In this document: in pieces, positions 28,273 through 36,739 of the stretch
Layout: each line of letters starts with the position of its first letter
Numbering within the stretch: position 1 is the stretch's first letter
Assembly: GCA_017454265.1 (NCBI GenBank)
Contig: JAFTDJ010000070.1
Location: forward strand, 1-42,539
Source: Bacteroidales bacterium
Lineage (GTDB): Bacteria; Bacteroidota; Bacteroidia; Bacteroidales; UBA932
Direction of reading: 5' to 3'
DNA: 42,539 nt
The notes under the pieces: model-generated
What the model saw: only the letters and a program-made list of their open reading frames with translations
Told to the model about the DNA's origin: nothing
Database searches by the model: none
Position numbers and translations under genes: made by a program

Positions 28273-31200
28273 ATGAAGTCAGCAAAAGAGATAGTCTGCG
28301 CGATTGCACTGCTTCTGTCTTGCTGCGGATTCGCCCAGAAAAAGGGATTCACGGTGGGCGGCTGCGTACGCGACACCGAAGGTGAAACGCTCGTCGGCGT
28401 GTTCGTGCAGATCAAGGGCACAAAGACAGGCGCCACCACAGACCTGGACGGGAACTGGAAGCTCAGCGTCCCGGGGCCATGTACCCTGGTATTCCAATAT
28501 CTGGGTATGGAGACCCAGGAGCTGAAGGTGGACAAGGCCGGCACGTACAATATTGTGCTGAAAGGCGACAACACCCTCGAGGAAGCCGTCATCTCTGCCG
28601 GCTACGGCCTGGCGCAGAAGCGCTCAGACATGACAGGCTCCGCTTTCCAGGTGGAATCGTCGCAGCTCAGGACCCTTCCCGCAGCCCGGGTGGACAACCT
28701 GCTGCAGGGAATGGTCCCCGGTCTTACCATAGAGGAGAGCAAAAACTCGGCGGCGCGTACACGCTACACCATCAGGGTACGTGGCGACGCATCCCTTAAC
28801 GCCAACAGCGAACCGCTGTGGATAGTGGACGGAGTACCAATCTACACCGGGTCTGACACCGGAGGCGGCATTCCCGGCACAACCTATACCGTGAGCCCCA
28901 TGTCGTTCATCAACCCCGACGACATAGAGTCCATAACCGTACTGAAAGACGCCGCCACAACCTCAATATACGGAGCAGACGGTGCCAACGGCGTTATCCT
29001 GGTCACCACCAAGCAGTCCAAGGGAGACGGCAAGCTGCACGTCACCGCTTCTGCCAAATACGGCGTATCTTCGGTGGACCGCGCAACATTGCCCAAACTT
29101 CTCAATGCACAGCAGTGGTGGAGCCTTGCCCGCGAATCCTGGACCAACTCCGGCTACAGCCTGGACAACTTTCCGTATCAGGACAATTACCTCAACAAAT
29201 ACTCCACCACGGATACTAACTGGTACGACGTTTATCTTGGCACCGGCAGCAACGGAGAGCTCAGCCTGCGCATCGATTCCGGCGGCAACAACGCAAAGCA
29301 TTACCTGTCACTGAACTACTACTTCGAGAACGGGACACGTAAAGGAAATACTCAGCAGCGTTTCTCCGTGCGCGACAGGGCTATCTACAAGTTCAACAAA
29401 AAACTTTCCCTCGACGCCAACATTGCGCTCACATACAACATCAACGACATCACTTCCATATCGGATTCCTACTTCAAGGTCATTCCAATTTTTGAGCCTT
29501 ACGACCTGGACGGGGTAACGCCGCGCCTGTACAACTTCTACAGCACCGACACCGAAACGTACAAGCCCACTCTCCGCAAATTCGTGTACTCTGCGGTCCC
29601 TAACCGCGACCTCAGCGACAATACCCAAAGAGGCATCACGGTGGACGGAAACGTCAACCTCAGTTATGAACCCATTGAAGGCCTGAAACTCACCTCGATG
29701 GTAGGCGTGAACGCCCTTACGGTCCAGGAGCTCATCTACTATCCCAAGAACACCCTTGACGGAAAGACCAGCTACGAACAGGACGGAATCTCCCGTCGTG
29801 CCGGTTCCTTCAATTATGTCTGGAACAATATCAACAGGATTAACTTCAACCGCAAGTTCGGCAAGCACACCGTGGGTGCGCTGGCAGGCGTGGAACTCGT
29901 GAGCCGCGAGAACCGTAGCCTGTACGCCACCGGTTCCGGCTTCGCCAACGACCACATCAAGGAAATCGGATACGCAATTGCAGAATCCGTGAAGGGTTCG
30001 TCTTCGGCATCAAACAGCCGTTCCCTGTCTTACCTGGGAACCGCCAGCTGGTCTTACGACAGCCGTTACTACCTGTCTGCCTCTTACCGCCGGCAGGGTT
30101 ATTCCTCGTTCAGCACCTATTCCAGATGGGGCAACTTCTCTTCCGTGGGCCTGTCCTGGAACGTGCATAACGAGAAATTCTTCAGAGTTCCCTTCATCAA
30201 CCGGCTCAAAGTCAAGGCCAGTTACGGCAACAGCGGCAACTCACGAGTGGATACCGGCGCCTCCTACGGCACCTACAGTTACGGAAGTTCATCTTATTAC
30301 GGCGGATTGATGGGAGCCACGCAGGGCAACGCTCCCAATCCGGGGCTCAGCTGGGAAACTACTTACATAAGCAACGTGGGCCTGGATATCGGCCTGCTGA
30401 ACAACAGGATAGACCTGCAGATGGAGTACTACCGCAAGTATACCACCAATATGCTTTACAAGGGCAGGGTGTCCTCCATTATCAGTGACGGCACCGTAAT
30501 GCGCAACGTGGGAGAAATGGAGAACCAAGGTTTTGAGCTCTCCCTGTCCACGAAGAACATCGTCACGCCGGGCTTCAGCTGGTCCACCGACTTCAACGGA
30601 GCCCTCAACCGCAACACAATCAAGAAGCTCTACAAGGGCACGCATACCGGTTTCTTCGACTATGTATGGATGGAAGGGGCAAGCAAGGACGCCTGGTGGC
30701 TGACCCGCTGGGCCGGCGTGGATCCTGCTACCGGCGCCCCAATGTGGTACGATTACAACGGAAACCTCACCTTCACGTTCTCTTACGACAACCGCGTGCT
30801 CCTGCCCCAGTATAGCAAAGAACCATACTTCCGGGGAGGTATGAGGAATACTTTCAACTTCGGTAACTTCTCCGTAGTGCTGTTTATCACTTACACTATG
30901 GGAGGATGGGACCTGCTGACTTACGGAGAAGACGGGTACGACATCATCTCAGAAAACACCGTCGTGGAAGAACTGGACCACTGGCGTAAGCCCGGTGACG
31001 TCTCTGCATACCCTATACCATTGTATAAAGTATCCCGGAGCACAAACTCGTCGTCTACCCGTCACCTCTACAGCCAGACCAATATCCAGGTTAAAAACCT
31101 GGTATTCAGCTACAACCTCCCGGCTGCATTCTGCCGCAAGCTCAAGATAAGCGGCGGTACCGCATCCCTTATCGCAGACAATCTCTATATCTGGACTCCG

Positions 31201-31293
31201 GACCAGAGCGCGAACCACAACAGCTACAAGACCCTGCGCTATCCGGGAGGTCTTACACGCAGTTTTTCCGCCCAGTTAACCCTCAGTTTTTAG
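28273..31293 (+). CDS. SusC/RagA-family TonB-dependent receptor without STN domain
   Basis: A 1006-residue outer-membrane transporter. After a signal peptide (ending near CGFA-QK) a carboxypeptidase-regulatory-like domain is present (about 25-97, VGGCVRDTEGETLVGVFVQI). The plug then shows AVISAGYGLAQKRSDMTG, LLQGMVPGLTI, IRVRGDASLN, WIVDGVPIY and DAATTSIYGADGANGVILVTT. The barrel ends with LTLSF. There is no STN domain and no sigma/FecR pair beside it, so unlike the receptor at 6438 it should not signal and is probably driven by the promoter at 25003. The start codon follows the protease stop with no gap. Confidence 0.97.
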   Translation: MKSAKEIVCAIALLLSCCGFAQKKGFTVGGCVRDTEGETLVGVFVQIKGTKTGATTDLDGNWKLSVPGPCTLVFQYLGMETQELKVDKAGTYNIVLKGDNTLEEAVISAGYGLAQKRSDMTGSAFQVESSQLRTLPAARVDNLLQGMVPGLTIEESKNSAARTRYTIRVRGDASLNANSEPLWIVDGVPIYTGSDTGGGIPGTTYTVSPMSFINPDDIESITVLKDAATTSIYGADGANGVILVTTKQSKGDGKLHVTASAKYGVSSVDRATLPKLLNAQQWWSLARESWTNSGYSLDNFPYQDNYLNKYSTTDTNWYDVYLGTGSNGELSLRIDSGGNNAKHYLSLNYYFENGTRKGNTQQRFSVRDRAIYKFNKKLSLDANIALTYNINDITSISDSYFKVIPIFEPYDLDGVTPRLYNFYSTDTETYKPTLRKFVYSAVPNRDLSDNTQRGITVDGNVNLSYEPIEGLKLTSMVGVNALTVQELIYYPKNTLDGKTSYEQDGISRRAGSFNYVWNNINRINFNRKFGKHTVGALAGVELVSRENRSLYATGSGFANDHIKEIGYAIAESVKGSSSASNSRSLSYLGTASWSYDSRYYLSASYRRQGYSSFSTYSRWGNFSSVGLSWNVHNEKFFRVPFINRLKVKASYGNSGNSRVDTGASYGTYSYGSSSYYGGLMGATQGNAPNPGLSWETTYISNVGLDIGLLNNRIDLQMEYYRKYTTNMLYKGRVSSIISDGTVMRNVGEMENQGFELSLSTKNIVTPGFSWSTDFNGALNRNTIKKLYKGTHTGFFDYVWMEGASKDAWWLTRWAGVDPATGAPMWYDYNGNLTFTFSYDNRVLLPQYSKEPYFRGGMRNTFNFGNFSVVLFITYTMGGWDLLTYGEDGYDIISENTVVEELDHWRKPGDVSAYPIPLYKVSRSTNSSSTRHLYSQTNIQVKNLVFSYNLPAAFCRKLKISGGTASLIADNLYIWTPDQSANHNSYKTLRYPGGLTRSFSAQLTLSF

Positions 31294-31297
31294 GAAG

Positions 31298-32749
31298 ATG
31301 CGCAAATTATTCACTACTTTGGCCATTGCCCTGAGCCTTACGGGCTGTTCCTCTTTCCTGAACGTGGAGACGCTTGGGAAGAGCACCATCGCAGGATTCT
31401 TCGGCGACACAGACGGACTGAAGGCCGCAGGGCTCGGCCTGCACAGGCTGATTACCGAATTCTACGACGACGACTACATCCGCATGGGAGAACTGGCAGG
31501 AGACAATCTCACCCTTGTGAGAGTCAACGCGTCGCTGAGCTTGCAATTGATTTATGACTTTGCCAGCCAGCCTTCCGACAACTCCGGCTACCCTTACTAT
31601 ATTTGGAAACACGCATACGAGATTTGCACAAACGCCAACAACATCTTGTACTACGGAAAGTTACTGTTGGAAAACTACCCGGAAGAAGCCGAGCTTATAA
31701 ACAAGCATTTCGCATACGCCTACTTCGCACGCGCCCTGGCAATCTTCTCTCTCTGCAATGTGTATTCCATGCCATACGACTACACGCCGGACGCCTCCCA
31801 TATGGGAGTTGTTGCAATAGATTACATACCGGGGTTCGAATCTGAACTGCCCAGGAACACGATAAAGGAGTGCTACGACCTTATCCTGGGAGACCTCTCC
31901 CGCGCACTGGACTGCTTCGGAACTGCTACGGAACTCACTCCCAACTACATCTCGCCCCTTGCCTGCAAAGCAATGCTAGCCCGCGTCTGTCTTTACATGA
32001 AAGACTATGAGAATGCGGCATCCTACGCAAAGGAGGTAATGGATGCAGTGCCTCTTGCATCCCGTGAGATATACGTAAATATGTTCCGCAAGGCTCAGGA
32101 CAACCCCGGCGAAGGCATACTGAGGATGAACACTTACGACAGCGGCACCGGCATGCGCAGCCTCTGCAATCCCCTGACCTCCCAGACCTGCACCCCGGAC
32201 CAGACCTTCATCGCCTCGTTCCAGGACGGCGACATACGCAAGGAGCTTTTCACCTATGTGGCCGAAGAAGAAGACGGCGAGGAGTATGCCGGACAAGTCT
32301 ATACCGCCGTATGCAAATATTTGCCCGTCAAGAAAGGGGTGTCAAACGAACTCAACCGGCGCTGCGACCATGTAGTGCTCCGGGTCTCCGAGATGTACCT
32401 CATTCATGCCGAGGCTGTTTGCCTTGGAGGAGGCAATATGGACGAAGCCCTTGAAGACATAAAGGCGCTGCGCGCAAGGGCGCTCGGGAAGAGCCCTTCG
32501 GAAATAAGCATCAGCTACAGCGGAAAGGACGACCTGGACCGGATCATACAGGAAGAGCGCAGCAAGGAGCTGTGCTTCGAAGGCCACCGTTTCTTCGACC
32601 TTAAACGCCGCGGAGAGGATATCGTACGCAGCAAGACCTCTACGTCCACGCTCGGAAGGCTGGAGTATCCCGACTACCGGTACGTATTGCCCATCAGCCA
32701 GATGGAAATGCAGGCAAACGAAAAGATGAAGCAAAATGAAAAGTATTGA
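31298..32749 (+). CDS. SusD/RagB-family surface lipoprotein
   Basis: A 483-residue lipoprotein (lipobox LTGC, Cys17), shorter than the SusD at 9806. Family features include YPYYIWKHAYEICTNANNIL, YAYFARALAIFSLCNVYSMP, ISPLACKAMLARVCLYMKDY, LRVSEMYLIHAEAVCLGGG and the C-terminal QEERSKELCFEGHRFFDLKR followed by YVLPISQMEM. It lies 4 nt after its SusC partner behind an AGGAAG ribosome-binding site and overlaps the next gene by 14 nt. The adjacent protease suggests peptides or glycopeptides as ligand. Confidence 0.96.
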   Translation: MRKLFTTLAIALSLTGCSSFLNVETLGKSTIAGFFGDTDGLKAAGLGLHRLITEFYDDDYIRMGELAGDNLTLVRVNASLSLQLIYDFASQPSDNSGYPYYIWKHAYEICTNANNILYYGKLLLENYPEEAELINKHFAYAYFARALAIFSLCNVYSMPYDYTPDASHMGVVAIDYIPGFESELPRNTIKECYDLILGDLSRALDCFGTATELTPNYISPLACKAMLARVCLYMKDYENAASYAKEVMDAVPLASREIYVNMFRKAQDNPGEGILRMNTYDSGTGMRSLCNPLTSQTCTPDQTFIASFQDGDIRKELFTYVAEEEDGEEYAGQVYTAVCKYLPVKKGVSNELNRRCDHVVLRVSEMYLIHAEAVCLGGGNMDEALEDIKALRARALGKSPSEISISYSGKDDLDRIIQEERSKELCFEGHRFFDLKRRGEDIVRSKTSTSTLGRLEYPDYRYVLPISQMEMQANEKMKQNEKY

Positions 32750-33218
32750 TAAAGCAACGGCCATTTTTGCTGCCACCGTGCTGCTGCTGGGATGCAGCAA
32801 ACACGAAAAAATATATTTCGACACGCCTTTCGTCCGCATTGAAGACTCCAACGGCGTCGCATCCATGGTAGTGGACAGGAAACTGGACAATCTGCTTACG
32901 GAGATACGCATCGTCCTGAGTGCCAGCAGCAACTATTTCAACCAGCCCATAGTAGTGGAATATGAGGCAATCGTCGGCGACGGGCTCAAGGAAGGTGAAG
33001 ACTTCCGTATCCAGTCCAGCCACCGCAGTCCGGTCACTTTCGATCCCGGGACCTACACCATGCCGATTCGCGTCATATGGTACCGCACAGACGGCTTCGA
33101 CCCCGGAAAGGACAACACCCTGACTCTCCGGCTTACAAACTCAAGCCTGCAGGAAATGCTGCTGGGCTGCCCCGGTCCCGACAACATCAAAAAAGAATTT
33201 GTATTTACCAAACAATAA
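32736..33218 (+). CDS. Small surface lipoprotein, DUF4843- or Calx-beta-like
   Basis: A 160-residue lipoprotein (lipobox LLLGC, Cys20). The mature part is one beta-rich domain with VVEYEAIVGDGLKEGEDFRI, PVTFDPGTYTMPIRVIW and DNTLTLRLTN, a pattern seen in DUF4843 or Calx-beta-like proteins that follow SusD in Bacteroidetes loci. The family assignment is from pattern only. Translation is probably coupled to SusD through the 14-nt overlap. A role in surface ligand binding or complex assembly is inferred from position. Confidence 0.78.
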   Translation: MKSIDKATAIFAATVLLLGCSKHEKIYFDTPFVRIEDSNGVASMVVDRKLDNLLTEIRIVLSASSNYFNQPIVVEYEAIVGDGLKEGEDFRIQSSHRSPVTFDPGTYTMPIRVIWYRTDGFDPGKDNTLTLRLTNSSLQEMLLGCPGPDNIKKEFVFTKQ

Positions 33219-33227
33219 TTAGTTAGT

Positions 33228-35042
33228 ATGAAACGTATTATCTTTTACGCAATCTGCGTGATTGCAGCGGCTGCCTCACTGGCGTCTTGCAAGAAAACGC
33301 TCCCCGACGGCGAGTGCTCCATCAAGACTTTTTCCCTGCAGGCCAGCCTCAACAGCTCCTTGAGCTCCGACATTAACGGAGTTATCGACCAAAGCGCCAA
33401 GACTATTACGCTGGTCATTCCCGCCTCCGTCTCTACAGTATCTTTCATCCCAAGCTTCGAGGCAACCAAGGACGATGTAGTGTATGCAGAAGACCAGATC
33501 ATTGAAAGCGGCGTTTCCACTGTGACAATCAGCAGCGGCGTTCGCATCAGCGCGATAGATGCAGTTTCCGGCCTGGAAGCAAGGTACACCCTGGTAGTTA
33601 ACTACAATGACGGGATGGCCGAACTGTGCTCCGTGGTATTCAAGCAGGAAGACAACAGCCTTCTCTCCGAAGATGTCTTCCCATGGGAAATCGCAGAAGA
33701 GATGATAGTCCGCGTACCCTCCGAGGCCTTCCGCAAAGAGCTCGTGCTCACTGTTGAAGCCGGAGACAACGATGCAATCAAGGTTAACAATACCGCCGTG
33801 GAGAGCGGCTCGTCCATCAAAGTGGACACCAGTTTCCCCATAGACATCACGGTCACGGACGAGTACGCCGGAGCCAGCGCCAAATATGTGCTCAAAGTGG
33901 GCAAGATTCTGGGCTACGTCATAAGCAAGCTCGGAACATATGCCGAAGGCACGGTGGCCGATTTCTCCATGGCTCTGAATCCCAACGACAAACTCCCTTA
34001 CTTTGCCTATACCCGCAAAGTCGGCGACGAGAAGTACAACGGCGTATCCATTGCAAAATGGGATGGCAGCGCATTCGCCCTCGTAGGTCCCTCCGGCATA
34101 GCCGACAACTCGGCACGTGCAGCCAGCAAGCCTAAGGTCGCATTCGGCAAGGACGGCTCAGTGTATGCATATTACCTTGCAGGCGACGTCGCCAGCAAGC
34201 CTACCGTGAGAATCCTCAGCGGCGAATGGAACGTCGTGGGAACTGCGGGCATCACTCCCCAGAACTGCAACAGCAGCTACCTGTACCCGTTCTTCGTGCA
34301 TCCCGCCACAGGCAGGCCCGCATTCTTCTGGAACGGAAACACCAAGAACCAGGCAAGCTACCGCGTGATGAATTATGCCGGCTTCTCCGGTGACGCCTGG
34401 AGCGTCAACGTGGTAGCCGCTGCTCCCGCCCTCGGTTCCGGCGGCACCACCAACTCCGGAATGTACTATACTTCCTCTGCATATGTGTCCTCCGAGAAAG
34501 TGTTTATCGGAAGCTCCTTCAACGAATTCGGATACTACGTGCACGAAGTTGCCGCTGACGGCACACTGACCCCCATCGTGGAGAACTTCCTGCCCGCCGG
34601 AGCCCCTTACGGACTTCCCGGCAACCTCGGTCTCGCCGGCATCACGGACGATGAACTGTACCTGTTTGCTGCAGACGCCGCCGCAGGGACCATGCAGATT
34701 TACAGCGTGGACAAGGAAGAAAAGACCCTCAAGCCCTTCGGCGCCGGCCTTCCCGTAACCATAGCGGCCAACGGCAACATCAGCACCAACGCCAGCTTCG
34801 GAGTCAGCCCTGCGACACCTCTCGTCATGGCTGTGGCAGACCAGGACGGAAAAGTTCCCGGTTTCTTCTTCCTCAACGAAGGTCTCCAGTGGGACGCAGT
34901 CAGCGTTGACGCACCGGTTGCCAGCAAGTCGGTTTACTACGTAGCCTTCAACCAGGACGGATACGGCTATGCAGCATACCTTTCCGCCGACGGCATAGAA
35001 CTCTATGGAGTAGGACTGGAAGCCGATATCCTGCCTGAATAA
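33228..35042 (+). CDS. Surface lipoprotein with Ig-like N-terminus and probable beta-propeller
   Basis: A 604-residue lipoprotein (lipobox LASC, Cys21). Two short beta-sandwich repeats follow (about 25-125 and 130-225), each ending in a strand of the type ARYTLVVNY or AKYVLKVGK, as in DUF5018-like surface proteins. From about residue 228 a repetitive beta-rich region begins (ISKLGTYAEGTVADFSMAL, VAFGKDGSVYAYYL, PFFVHPATGRPAFFWNG) that looks like a propeller, though I cannot name the family. It is the last gene of the protease/SusCD locus, followed by a terminator. It probably binds the substrate at the surface. Confidence 0.78.
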   Translation: MKRIIFYAICVIAAAASLASCKKTLPDGECSIKTFSLQASLNSSLSSDINGVIDQSAKTITLVIPASVSTVSFIPSFEATKDDVVYAEDQIIESGVSTVTISSGVRISAIDAVSGLEARYTLVVNYNDGMAELCSVVFKQEDNSLLSEDVFPWEIAEEMIVRVPSEAFRKELVLTVEAGDNDAIKVNNTAVESGSSIKVDTSFPIDITVTDEYAGASAKYVLKVGKILGYVISKLGTYAEGTVADFSMALNPNDKLPYFAYTRKVGDEKYNGVSIAKWDGSAFALVGPSGIADNSARAASKPKVAFGKDGSVYAYYLAGDVASKPTVRILSGEWNVVGTAGITPQNCNSSYLYPFFVHPATGRPAFFWNGNTKNQASYRVMNYAGFSGDAWSVNVVAAAPALGSGGTTNSGMYYTSSAYVSSEKVFIGSSFNEFGYYVHEVAADGTLTPIVENFLPAGAPYGLPGNLGLAGITDDELYLFAADAAAGTMQIYSVDKEEKTLKPFGAGLPVTIAANGNISTNASFGVSPATPLVMAVADQDGKVPGFFFLNEGLQWDAVSVDAPVASKSVYYVAFNQDGYGYAAYLSADGIELYGVGLEADILPE

Positions 35043-35062
35043 CAAACAGAGTTTCAGTAATA

Positions 35063-35099
35063 AAAAGAAGGCAAAGTTTTTCTCTTTGTCTTCTTTTTT
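35063..35099 (+). terminator. Rho-independent terminator of the protease/SusCD locus
   Basis: A stem of about 14 bp pairs 35063-35076 (AAAAGAAGGCAAAG) with 35084-35097 (CTTTGTCTTCTTTT), with one G-T wobble and a 7-nt loop, and runs into a T-rich tail. Confidence 0.85.
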
Positions 35100-35102
35100 G
35101 TT

Positions 35103-35110
35103 TATTTTTG
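35103..35110 (+). promoter_or_regulatory. -7 box upstream of the DUF5692-like gene
   Basis: TATTTTTG fits TAnnTTTG and lies 40 nt before the ATG at 35151. The candidate TTTG at 35085-35088 is too close for an ideal -33 box and lies inside the terminator stem. Confidence 0.45.
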
Positions 35111-35150
35111 CACTGCGTTACTAAACCAATTTTTATTCTATAATAACACT

Positions 35151-36248
35151 ATGTTCTTTCAAGTTTATGGGGCTAACGCCCTTTCCCAATGGGGAATGCT
35201 TCTGGTAGTCCTTGCCGGCCTTATTCTCCTTAACGAATTTGCACGCCGTACCAAACTCGGCGGCATCATTACATTCCTGGCCGTACCTCTGGCCCTTACC
35301 GTTTACTTCCTGGCTATTTTCTTCGGCGTAAAGTCCGGTGCCCAGTGGGCTCTCGAAAACCAGACCCACGTTTATATGCAGGGCTGGTTCCACTATGCCA
35401 AACTGTATGCGGCAACGGCAGGATGTATCGGTTTCATGATGATCAAGTACAAGTGGGGTATCGGTGCCAAGCACTGGTTCAAGCCTTTCCCCTTCATCAT
35501 CGTGGCTATCAACATCCTCATCGCATGCGTTTCCGACTTCGAGAGCGCAATCTGCGGCTGGAACAAATGGTGGCTCACCTCAGAAGGCGTATGGCAGTAC
35601 GGCGGCTGGCACAATGTGATGAACGGTGTCGCCGGACTCGTCAACATTTTCTGTATGACCGCATGGTGGAACGTATATCCTTCCAAAGACAAGAAGGATA
35701 TGATCTGGGCGGATATGACCTGGGTTTACATCGTGGTCTATGACATCTGGAACTTCGCCTATACCTACAACTGCCTCCCTACCCACAGCTGGTACTGCGG
35801 CGTCGCCCTTCTGCTTGCCCCCACCATCGCAGCTCTCTGCTGGAACCGTGGCGGCTGGATCCAGAACCGCGCCAACACCCTGGCTATCTGGTGTATGTTC
35901 GCACAGGTATTCCCTCTCTTCCAGGAGACCTTCAAGAACGGTCAGCAGTGGTTCAGCTGGGCAACCCTGCCCGTGCTCTATCCCCAGGGAACCGCTACCA
36001 TCGAGCAGCTTTATGCAGCTGCCGGCGGCGAGGCTGCAGCAGTAGGAACCACCGTGGACCCTTCAGTGGTTGCAGCCAACCCTACCATGATGATTGTAAT
36101 CAGCGCCCTGGCCCTTGTAACCAACTGCGTTGCACTGTGCTACATCATCGCACAGAGCAAGAAGCGCAAGATCAATCCTTACAAGCAGGATGTCTTCATC
36201 AACCAGAAATACTACAAGGACGCAATGGCCCGTGCTGTTGTGGACTAG
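35151..36248 (+). CDS. Multi-pass membrane protein, probably DUF5692 family
   Basis: A 365-residue membrane protein with several hydrophobic helices (for example WGMLLVVLAGLILLNEF, ITFLAVPLALTVYFLAIFFG, FIIVAINILIACV, VALLLAPTIAALCW, IVISALALVTNCVALCYII) separated by Trp-rich loops (AICGWNKWWLTSEGVWQYGG, CMTAWWNVYP). This matches my recollection of DUF5692 proteins, whose function is unknown. It is monocistronic: a terminator precedes it and another follows. No catalytic motif was recognised. Confidence 0.75.
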   Translation: MFFQVYGANALSQWGMLLVVLAGLILLNEFARRTKLGGIITFLAVPLALTVYFLAIFFGVKSGAQWALENQTHVYMQGWFHYAKLYAATAGCIGFMMIKYKWGIGAKHWFKPFPFIIVAINILIACVSDFESAICGWNKWWLTSEGVWQYGGWHNVMNGVAGLVNIFCMTAWWNVYPSKDKKDMIWADMTWVYIVVYDIWNFAYTYNCLPTHSWYCGVALLLAPTIAALCWNRGGWIQNRANTLAIWCMFAQVFPLFQETFKNGQQWFSWATLPVLYPQGTATIEQLYAAAGGEAAAVGTTVDPSVVAANPTMMIVISALALVTNCVALCYIIAQSKKRKINPYKQDVFINQKYYKDAMARAVVD

Positions 36249-36268
36249 TCCTCTGCAGATATTATATG

Positions 36269-36305
36269 AAAAAAGTCTCATTCCTGTCGAATGAGACTTT
36301 TTTTT
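36269..36305 (+). terminator. Rho-independent terminator after the DUF5692-like gene
   Basis: A 10-bp perfect stem (AAGTCTCATT at 36273-36282 with AATGAGACTT at 36290-36299, 7-nt loop) is flanked by A-rich and T-rich tracts, so it could work in both directions. Confidence 0.88.
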
Positions 36306-36322
36306 ACTATATTTACAACTGG

Positions 36323-36739
36323 ATGTTTGACTACATAATTTACACAGACGGGGGTTATACAATCAGTAACAATGTCGGTGCGGGTGCGTACGTTATCCTT
36401 GAGGCCGACGGGCAGACTCTCGTTCAGCAGAACTCCTTTCTCCTGAAGAAGGAGAGCAGTCAAAGGGCGGAGCTGAAAGCCATTATAGCAGCCGTCGAGG
36501 CTCTCCCGGACTACATCAGCGCACTTGTCTGCACAGACTATCTGAACGCCGCCGTAGTATTGAGCCACTATCCAAGACGCAAGAACAAGCCGGACAAAGA
36601 CCTCATCATCCAGTATCGTCAGCTTGTACGGGAAAAACACTTGAAGATAGAACTCAAATGGGTCAGGAGCCACAAGCACTCCTGGAACGAGTTCTGCGAC
36701 AATCTCTGCAAAGAAGCTTATTGCCATAATCGGATATGA
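36323..36739 (+). CDS. RNase H-like protein
   Basis: A 138-residue protein of the RNase HI fold. All four acidic positions expected for two-metal catalysis can be seen: Asp9 in YTDGG, Glu50 in QRAELKA, Asp72 in CTDYLNA and Asp126 in EFCDNLCKEA; WVRSHKHSW precedes the last. The ATG at 36323 was chosen because upstream in-frame starts fall in the terminator or in the previous gene. It probably hydrolyses RNA in RNA-DNA hybrids. It is short for a housekeeping RNase HI, so it may be an accessory paralogue. Its TGA overlaps the ATG of the esterase gene (36736-36739). Confidence 0.85.
   Translation: MFDYIIYTDGGYTISNNVGAGAYVILEADGQTLVQQNSFLLKKESSQRAELKAIIAAVEALPDYISALVCTDYLNAAVVLSHYPRRKNKPDKDLIIQYRQLVREKHLKIELKWVRSHKHSWNEFCDNLCKEAYCHNRI

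Noticed and set aside
35891-36322. Upstream extension of the RNase H-like frame by 144 codons
   Set aside because: The extension runs through the 3' part of the DUF5692-like gene in another frame and through the terminator; the RNase H fold is complete from 36323.
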